Assembly: GCF_003148565.1 (NCBI RefSeq)
Contig: NZ_QGGL01000008.1
Span: 157,586 to 221,585, forward strand
Source of the DNA: Tumebacillus permanentifrigoris
Lineage (GTDB): Bacteria > Bacillota > Bacilli > Tumebacillales > Tumebacillaceae
DNA length: 64,000 nucleotides
Direction: 5' to 3'
Position numbers and translations under genes: made by a program. Shown here one piece after another: positions 59,063-64,000 of the stretch; the stretch's first letter is position 1, and each line of letters starts with the position of its first letter. The notes under the pieces are model-generated. The model was not told the origin of the DNA, made no database searches, and was given only the letters and a program-made list of their open reading frames with translations.

Positions 59063-61435
59063 ATGGCACTCTCAGATATTTTTGTAGAACGCGACCTCAA
59101 GACCGAGATGCGCGACTCGTTCCTCGTCTATGCCTACAAGGTTATCGAGGATCGCGCACTCCCAGACGCCCGAGATGGGTTGAAACCGGTCGCCCGTCGC
59201 ATCCTCTATGCGATGCATGAATTAGGGTTGACGCCGGAGAAACCGTTTAAGAAATGCGTGCGGATCGTCGGCGACACCAACGGCAAGTACCACCCACATG
59301 GAGATCAGGCGGTCTACGATGCGCTGGTCCGTCTGGCACAGGTACACTCCATGCGCTACCGCTTGATCGAAGGTCACGGCAACTTCGGTTCCAACGACCC
59401 CGACCCGGCCGCAGCGATGCGATATACCGAAGCCAGACTGACCAAGTGGTCGATGATGATGCTGGAGAACTTGGGCAAGCATACGGTCGACTTCATCCCG
59501 AATTTTGACGCCTCTGAGGAGGAACCGTCCGTATTGCCAGCAAAACTCCCAAACCTGATGCTCAACCCGACCTCCGGCATCGCAGTCGGCATCGCCACCT
59601 CGATGATTCCGCACAATGGGCGTGAAGTGATCGAGGCCCTGATCGCGTACCTCAAACATCGGATGCAACGGGCGAAGGGGAAAAACCTCCCCGACTTTGA
59701 CGCGACCGAATTCATCACCGGCCCGGACTTCCCGACGGGCGGGGTGTTCGTCAATCCACAGGATTGGAAGCAGATCTCGCTGACCGGACGCGGCAAAGTG
59801 ATCATCCGCGCCAAGCATCACGTGGAAACGGTGCGTGACAAGATCTCCCACGTCTTCACCGAGCTTCCCTATACCGTGACGAAAAAGCAACTGTTCAGCG
59901 GCCTCGTGGAGCTGGAGAAAAAAATCAAAGGCATCGCCGACATCCGCGATGAGTCGGACCGCACCGGGCTGCGCATCGTCGTGGAAGTTCAAAAAGGCGT
60001 TGATCCGAATTATGTGCTGAACAAACTGTATGAAAAGACCCCGCTGGAGAAAAACATCTCCGTCAACAACAACGCCTTGGTCAAAAAGGAATCTGGCGAG
60101 ATGGAGCCGCGCGTTCTGAACCACCTCGACATGATGGAGATCTTCATCGACCATCGCATGAAAGTGGTTCAGCGAAAACTTGCGCACGACCTCGCGCTGG
60201 AGGAGCGGAACCAACACATCCTCGAAGGGCAAAAGGCCGCGATCGACCGCGTCGATGAAGTGATCGCGCTGATTCGCGCCTCCAAGGACAAGTCGGACGC
60301 CCGAGACGGTCTGATGGAATTGCTCTCCATCTCCGAAGTTCAAGCCGAAGCCATCCTCGCCCTGCGCTTGCACCGCTTGACCAGCCTCGAGATCAAGGAT
60401 TTAGAGAAAGACATCAAGGATTCGCTCAAGCGCATCAAAAAAATCCAGTACTACCTCGACCACCTCGAAGCGTTCCTGATCGAAGAGTGGGAGAGCATGA
60501 AGCCGGAATTTGTCGAGTATGAAGTCAGTTCGGAGGAAGTGCTGTGGGAGCAGAGCGGGAGTCATCTCGATCCCAAAGGCAAGACGGTCCCACACAAAAA
60601 AGGCGACCTCCGCTATGCGATCGGGGATATCCTCTACGATGAAGGAGGACAACCGATCGAGCATGAACGTCGGACGGTGATCGAGCAAAAGCAGGAGCTT
60701 AACTTCGAGATTCCGTCTGATGTTGAGGACGTTGTGGTGATTCTAACCCAAGACTCGATCTGCCGGCAGTCGACCCGTGCCCAGCATAAGGAAGGCCACA
60801 ACATCCCGGCGAAAACGGACCAGACGCTGCTCGTCCTGAGCACCAGCGGCACCGTATTCTCTTACAAAGTGAAGGACCTTCCTGACATCACCGGGAGTTC
60901 CAAGAACAGTCCGACCCCGCTTGCCGAGCCGCTGTACGACTACTTTTTCAGCGAGGAAGAGCGCGTGTACGCCGTTTTCACATCACTTGGCAAAGCCAAA
61001 TTGGTGCAGGCCGAACACGGACGCAAGCCCGTATCACTGGGCAAGGAGATTCAATTCCTGCTGCACATCCCCGACCTGAGCGCAAACCCGCATGTGATCC
61101 TGATCACGAAGCGCGGGCAGATGCTGCGATTCCCGCTGGAGGAACTTCCGCTGCAGGGCAAGACAGCCGTTGGAGTCAAAGCGATCACGCTGGCCAAGGA
61201 CGACGAGGTGCTTGGCGCCGTGCTCCTCGACCCCAACCAGACGCGTCAAGCTTTGGAGATTCACACCGTCTCCACCGACAAGCGCGTCACAGCCGGGGCG
61301 AAGTCGAAAAACATCCAGCGAGTTGAACTCCAACAGCGCGGTGGCAAGGGACAGAACTATTTTGATCTGAAGAAATCGGAAACGATCGAGGCGGTTCTGA
61401 CAGGAACAGCAGGGCATCACGAACTGCCGTCCTGA
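59063..61435 (+). CDS. parC: DNA topoisomerase IV subunit A, ParC
   Basis: The 790-residue DNA-cleaving subunit has catalytic Tyr121 in [10 protein letters not shown] and the quinolone-resistance region [15 protein letters not shown]. There Gln82 occupies the place of the usual Ser (E. coli GyrA Ser83) and Asp86 the acidic position. The tower and coiled-coil follow, then a beta-pinwheel C-terminal domain (about 500-790). Near the end, [12 protein letters not shown] resembles a GyrA box, although in GyrA the box lies in the first blade. ATG 59063 has AGGAG 7 nt upstream. Decatenates daughter chromosomes with ParE. Assignment as Topo IV assumes a separate gyrase elsewhere. Confidence 0.88.
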   Translation: MALSDIFVERDLKTEMRDSFLVYAYKVIEDRALPDARDGLKPVARRILYAMHELGLTPEKPFKKCVRIVGDTNGKYHPHGDQAVYDALVRLAQVHSMRYRLIEGHGNFGSNDPDPAAAMRYTEARLTKWSMMMLENLGKHTVDFIPNFDASEEEPSVLPAKLPNLMLNPTSGIAVGIATSMIPHNGREVIEALIAYLKHRMQRAKGKNLPDFDATEFITGPDFPTGGVFVNPQDWKQISLTGRGKVIIRAKHHVETVRDKISHVFTELPYTVTKKQLFSGLVELEKKIKGIADIRDESDRTGLRIVVEVQKGVDPNYVLNKLYEKTPLEKNISVNNNALVKKESGEMEPRVLNHLDMMEIFIDHRMKVVQRKLAHDLALEERNQHILEGQKAAIDRVDEVIALIRASKDKSDARDGLMELLSISEVQAEAILALRLHRLTSLEIKDLEKDIKDSLKRIKKIQYYLDHLEAFLIEEWESMKPEFVEYEVSSEEVLWEQSGSHLDPKGKTVPHKKGDLRYAIGDILYDEGGQPIEHERRTVIEQKQELNFEIPSDVEDVVVILTQDSICRQSTRAQHKEGHNIPAKTDQTLLVLSTSGTVFSYKVKDLPDITGSSKNSPTPLAEPLYDYFFSEEERVYAVFTSLGKAKLVQAEHGRKPVSLGKEIQFLLHIPDLSANPHVILITKRGQMLRFPLEELPLQGKTAVGVKAITLAKDDEVLGAVLLDPNQTRQALEIHTVSTDKRVTAGAKSKNIQRVELQQRGGKGQNYFDLKKSETIEAVLTGTAGHHELPS

Positions 61436-61472
61436 AAAAAGAGAAGCAGCCGCGAGGGCTGCTTCTCTTTTC
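61435..61472. terminator. shared terminator of parC and the convergent VOC gene
   Basis: GAGAAGCAGCC-gcga-GGGCTGCTTCTC with flanking A6 and TTTTC. Confidence 0.85.
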
Positions 61473-61478
61473 TCCGGC

Positions 61479-61853
61479 TTACTTCGCTTCCGGGTCCATA
61501 TGGGTGATGCCGAACAGCACGCCCTGCGGGTCGATCAGGTACGCGAGGTAGCCGACACCAGGGATCGGCATCTTCGGCAGAGCGACGGTTCCGCCAGCTG
61601 CTACAACTTTCGCGACATACTCGTCAACGTCAGGAACGAGGATCGAGTTCACGGTGCGCGTTTGGCCGTCCATAGACTTCATCAGTCCGCCGTTGATGCC
61701 CGGCGTGTTCTCATCGCCCGTGGAGACCAAGTAGTAGGGCTCGTCCCCGCCACCCCACGATTCAATTTTCCAGCCAAATACATCCTTGTAGAACTCGCCA
61801 GCTTTTACCGGGTCTTCTACATGAATTTCAAAATGCAGCACTCGATTGTTCAT
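61479..61853 (-). CDS. VOC-superfamily protein
   Basis: The 124-residue glyoxalase/bleomycin-resistance-fold protein has VLHFEIHVEDPVKAGEFYKDVFGWK in the first module and a final DPQGVLFGITHMD in the second. His and Glu positions suitable for metal binding are present in the first strand (HFEIHV). It is close to the YdeO/ring-cleavage-like single-domain VOC proteins of unknown substrate. AGAGGTAGTG lies before the ATG. Convergent with parC. Confidence 0.85.
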   Translation of the reverse strand: MNNRVLHFEIHVEDPVKAGEFYKDVFGWKIESWGGGDEPYYLVSTGDENTPGINGGLMKSMDGQTRTVNSILVPDVDEYVAKVVAAGGTVALPKMPIPGVGYLAYLIDPQGVLFGITHMDPEAK

Positions 61854-62035
61854 CGTTAGACACTACCTCTCGGGTTTGTTTATTTCATGAATCTATATTC
61901 TACAAAGTAATAGCCATTCCTTCTTATGAATAGATCTTCTTTTACTCGATCCGACAGAAACCGCTACGCATGTGTACATACACGCCGTGAATAGTATAGT
62001 GGAGTGGGTGAGCGGTGGATGTTTGCGTGTGAATT

Positions 62036-62044
62036 TGCTATTAT
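62036..62044 (+). promoter_or_regulatory. extended -10 of the alarmone synthetase gene
   Basis: TG-C-TATTAT, about 63 nt before the GTG start. Confidence 0.45.
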
Positions 62045-62107
62045 CGAATGGGAACAGGCAGGAGAAACCGTTTCCGAGGGAATTGCGACATAAAGGGGGC
62101 GTCCCGT

Positions 62108-62911
62108 GTGTATGGACGTGATTGGGATACGTTCTTACTTCCCTATGAGCAGGCCGTCGAAGAGTTGAAAGTGAAATTCCGCTCTTTGCGAACCGAAATT
62201 AAGCACAAGGAAGAATATACTCCGATCGAATTTTGTACGGGTCGGGTCAAGAAAGTCTCTAGCATTATTGAGAAGGCCAAGATCCTGAGCATCCCGCTGG
62301 AGCGGGTTGAGGAAGTGCCAGACATCGCCGGCATCCGAATCATGTGCCAATTTCAGGAGGATATGCATCGTGTCGCGGAACACATTCGCGCGCGCAAGGA
62401 CATGGCTGTGGTGGAGGAACGTGATTATGTAACGAACCGCAAGCCGAGCGGCTATCGCAGCTACCACTTCATCGTGCGCTACCCGGTGCAGACTGTGCAT
62501 GGGGAGCAAGAGCTGTTGGCGGAAGTTCAACTGCGCACGCTCGCGATGAACTTCTGGGCGACGATTGAACACTCGCTGAACTATAAATACAAAGGCAACA
62601 TCCCGGAGCAAGTTCGTGAGCGTTTGGTGCGTGCAGCGGAGGCGTCGTATCGCTTGGATGGCGAGATGTCGGCGATCCGGGACGAGATCAAGGACGCGCA
62701 GATCCTGTTTGAGACCAAGTCGAATACGGTGGCAGACATCCTCTCGATGATTGAAAAGATGATCCACGCCGGCCATTTGGAATTGGCGGCGGAGTACCAC
62801 CAGCGGTTCCACGAAGCCCAGTCTGAGGACATCTCCGCACTGATGCTGTTGTCTGAGGAGATCAAGCAAGTTTTGCAGCAGCAGGAGCAGAACAACAACT
62901 TTTATTATTGA
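62108..62911 (+). CDS. small alarmone synthetase (RelA/SpoT-domain GTP pyrophosphokinase)
   Basis: The 267-residue protein transfers pyrophosphate from ATP to GDP/GTP to make (p)ppGpp. It has the synthetase domain only: no hydrolase, TGS or ACT domain. Key parts are IAGIRIMCQF, NRKPSGYRSYHFIVRYP and the signature EVQLRTLAMNFWATIEHSLNYK. GTG 62108 is chosen because AAAGGGGG lies 8 nt upstream. It is most like YjbM/RelQ but has a longer, charged C-terminal tail (about 205-267) than the roughly 210-residue Bacillus enzymes. Confidence 0.9.
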   Translation: MYGRDWDTFLLPYEQAVEELKVKFRSLRTEIKHKEEYTPIEFCTGRVKKVSSIIEKAKILSIPLERVEEVPDIAGIRIMCQFQEDMHRVAEHIRARKDMAVVEERDYVTNRKPSGYRSYHFIVRYPVQTVHGEQELLAEVQLRTLAMNFWATIEHSLNYKYKGNIPEQVRERLVRAAEASYRLDGEMSAIRDEIKDAQILFETKSNTVADILSMIEKMIHAGHLELAAEYHQRFHEAQSEDISALMLLSEEIKQVLQQQEQNNNFYY

Positions 62912-62952
62912 AAAAGAGCGGCCCGCGCCTTGCAGCGGGACCGCTCTTTTTT
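62911..62952. terminator. shared terminator of the alarmone synthetase and YjcZ genes
   Basis: AAAGAGCGG ... CCCGC/GCGGG ... CCGCTCTTT with T6 on the plus strand. Confidence 0.85.
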
Positions 62953-62960
62953 GTACCGGA

Positions 62961-63050
62961 TTAGTAACCCGGGGTGAGCAGGATGAACAGGACGAAGATG
63001 ATCAGGAACACAACCGCCCAACGGGTGTAGCCGCCGAATGCACCGTACAT
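62961..63050 (-). CDS. YjcZ-family mini-protein
   Basis: The 29-residue peptide has head MYGAFGGYTRW and one hydrophobic helix (AVVFLIIFVLFILL), very similar to the peptide at 44592-44708. GAGAGGGGGG precedes the ATG. It is typical of the sporulation-associated YjcZ family. Confidence 0.85.
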   Translation of the reverse strand: MYGAFGGYTRWAVVFLIIFVLFILLTPGY

Positions 63051-63209
63051 GTAAGACCCCCCTCTCGAAGCCGATACTGTAAGGTATGTCTCTCCATCAT
63101 GAACGGTATAGGCGGATGTTCTGTGGCAGAGGAATTGTGCATTTGCCTGCGTAGGCCCCGCATAGTCTGTTACCAACCCATGTTTACAAAACGCGGAAGG
63201 AGCGGTCCG

Positions 63210-63518
63210 GTGATCTCTGCGGAAGATGTTTACAAGCACTTGTTGGAGGTGTGGGACCCGGAGTTGATGATGGACATCGTCAACTTGGGGCTGGTGTACG
63301 ACGTGCAAGTACAAGAGGCAGGGCGCAAGGTCTCTGTGTTGATGACGTTGACCGCGAGGGGCTGTCCAGCGTTCGAAAGCATGCGCGAGGAGATCATCAC
63401 CCGCGTCTCGACGCTTCCTGGAGTCGAGGAAGTTGTGGTCGATCTGACCTTCATCCCGCCGTGGACCAAGGAACGCATGTCCGAAGCGGCACAGACGGTG
63501 TTTCGCTACCTGTTTTAA
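63210..63518 (+). CDS. MIP18/PaaD-like (DUF59) metal-sulfur cluster assembly factor
   Basis: The 102-residue protein matches the DUF59 fold. EVWDPELMMDIVNLGLVYDV is the conserved start and LMTLTARGCPAFESM carries the Cys. VEEVVVDLTFIPPWTKERMSEAA is the conserved end. GTG 63210 has GGAAGGAG 7 nt upstream; the longer frame is not supported. Proteins of this family help insert Fe-S clusters into targets, as SufT or PaaD relatives do. No suf genes are adjacent. Confidence 0.88.
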   Translation: MISAEDVYKHLLEVWDPELMMDIVNLGLVYDVQVQEAGRKVSVLMTLTARGCPAFESMREEIITRVSTLPGVEEVVVDLTFIPPWTKERMSEAAQTVFRYLF

Positions 63519-63525
63519 TTCCGGA

Positions 63526-63559
63526 AAAAGAGATAGTCGTCCGACTATCTCTTTTTTTG
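63526..63559 (+). terminator. terminator of the DUF59 gene
   Basis: AAAAAGAGATAGTCG/CGACTATCTCTTTTT stem followed by T7. Confidence 0.9.
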
Positions 63560-63662
63560 TCGTCTCCAAAACAAGCCTATTTTACGGGTTCCGTTCATCC
63601 GACCCGCGCATATACTTCCCGTGGCTCGAAAGTTTTGGTAGGAAATGAGGTGTCCGTAAACC

Positions 63663-63836
63663 ATGAAAAGCCCGCGCTGGTCTGTCTTCCTCATCGCGAT
63701 CCTGCTCGGTATCGCCACCGGAGATGCCATCCTGTTGACTCCGGCCCATGCCGACTACCAACCGTCCTTACACGAGAGCACGCCGTCTGCACCGCCAAGC
63801 ACTCCTATCATCCCTTCGCTCCCCAAAAAAGCCTGA
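63663..63836 (+). CDS. 57-residue secreted or membrane-anchored peptide
   Basis: ATG 63663 is preceded by GAGGTG at about 10 nt. Residues 1-30 form a signal peptide (basic start, VFLIAILLGIA core, ending AHA), followed by a short Pro/Ser-rich tail ending PKKA. No family recognised. Confidence 0.55.
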   Translation: MKSPRWSVFLIAILLGIATGDAILLTPAHADYQPSLHESTPSAPPSTPIIPSLPKKA

Positions 63837-63849
63837 TGCTCGTTTGATC

Positions 63850-64000
63850 TGACCCCTGTCAAGTGGACAGAAAAGAAAGCCTAAAAATCAATAGGCGCTA
63901 AGCGGCCATAGTCCGGTATCGTACCGGGCTATGGTTTTTTAGTCTGCTTTGGAATCGTTTATGGTTATAGAACTTCACGTAGCGTTTTACTGCTACTTCG
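63850..64000 (-). mobile_element. IS3-family insertion sequence, end portion running off the right edge
   Basis: A terminal inverted repeat starts TGACCCCTGTCAAGTGGACA at 63850, as in many IS3-family ends. The transposase C-terminus lies just inside. Most of the element is outside the window, so completeness and target duplication cannot be judged. Confidence 0.75.
63898..63999 (-). CDS. IS3-family transposase OrfB, C-terminal end only
   Basis: The minus-strand frame enters from the right edge and ends at TAG 63898. It encodes RYVKFYNHKRFQSRLK, then SPVRYR, the characteristic end of IS150/IS3 group integrase-type transposases (YI-x-FYN-x-KR-x-Q ... SP-x-x-YR). Partial because of the window edge. 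Confidence 0.8.
   Translation of the reverse strand, partial: EVAVKRYVKFYNHKRFQSRLKNHSPVRYRTMAA

Overview
The window looks like chromosome of a moderately GC-rich, aerobic, endospore-forming Firmicute of the Alicyclobacillaceae/Bacillales type (Tumebacillus-like, by inference). The reasons are AGGAGG-type ribosome sites, frequent GTG/TTG starts, two YjcZ-type mini-proteins, a YlbF/RicF homolog, a coproheme-pathway HemQ, a caa3-type oxidase with a type A2 subunit I, AddAB, ParEC, a TPP-riboswitch YkoEDC thiamine-precursor transporter and a UvsE UV endonuclease. No rRNA, tRNA or CRISPR array was seen.

Layout. 1-1179: an edge-truncated minus-strand protein with an N-terminal LQ-x2-IGN-x-A motif reminiscent of injected/secreted toxin-like proteins. 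1310-2128: a MerR/TipAS regulator with its own 19-bp-spacer promoter. 2190-6320: an AT-richer accretion island behind hemQ. It holds a secreted papain-like peptidase with a membrane partner, a VOC protein, a RibD/DHFR-like reductase and a broken tyrosine integrase, punctuated by three progressively decayed copies of the hemQ 3' end. 6318-10420: hemQ, a long aromatic amino acid hydroxylase and a THUMP rRNA methyltransferase. 10444-16190: the ctaC-ctaD-ctaA-ctaB-ctaE operon with a possible structured leader and a tiny membrane peptide at its end. 16192-24310: a secreted subtilase, a heterodimeric ABC exporter, and a tandem pair of membrane proteins of unknown function. 24357-30663: cardiolipin synthase, a DUF4397 protein, an aldo/keto reductase, ricF, a free-standing candidate ncRNA, a glutaredoxin-like protein and uvsE. 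30725-34127: TPP riboswitch plus ykoEDC. 34161-39048: FNT transporter, sodA, a TetR regulator divergent from a phytoene-desaturase-like flavoprotein, and a radical SAM protein. 39170-41995: an ECF sigma/anti-sigma pair, a secreted cupredoxin, and rarD. 42176-48430: a GGDEF-EAL protein, a YjcZ peptide, twin glycine-rich proteins, an M23 peptidase and an acyl-CoA ligase. 48555-55468: addBA. 55507-56882: small hypotheticals, including an Rpn-nuclease C-terminal remnant. 57112-61435: parEC. 61479-63836: a VOC protein, a small alarmone synthetase, a YjcZ peptide, a MIP18/PaaD-like protein and a short secreted peptide. 63850-64000: the end of an IS3-family element running off the right edge.

Most transcription units end in strong intrinsic terminators, many shared by convergent genes. 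The least expected signals are the hemQ-3'-end accretion island, the autonomous structured RNA near 28.9 kb, a four-cysteine iron-staple pattern in AddA as well as AddB, glutamine at the quinolone-resistance serine position of ParC, and the Rpn-tail mini-gene. I found no convincing wholly new multi-gene system; these are leads.
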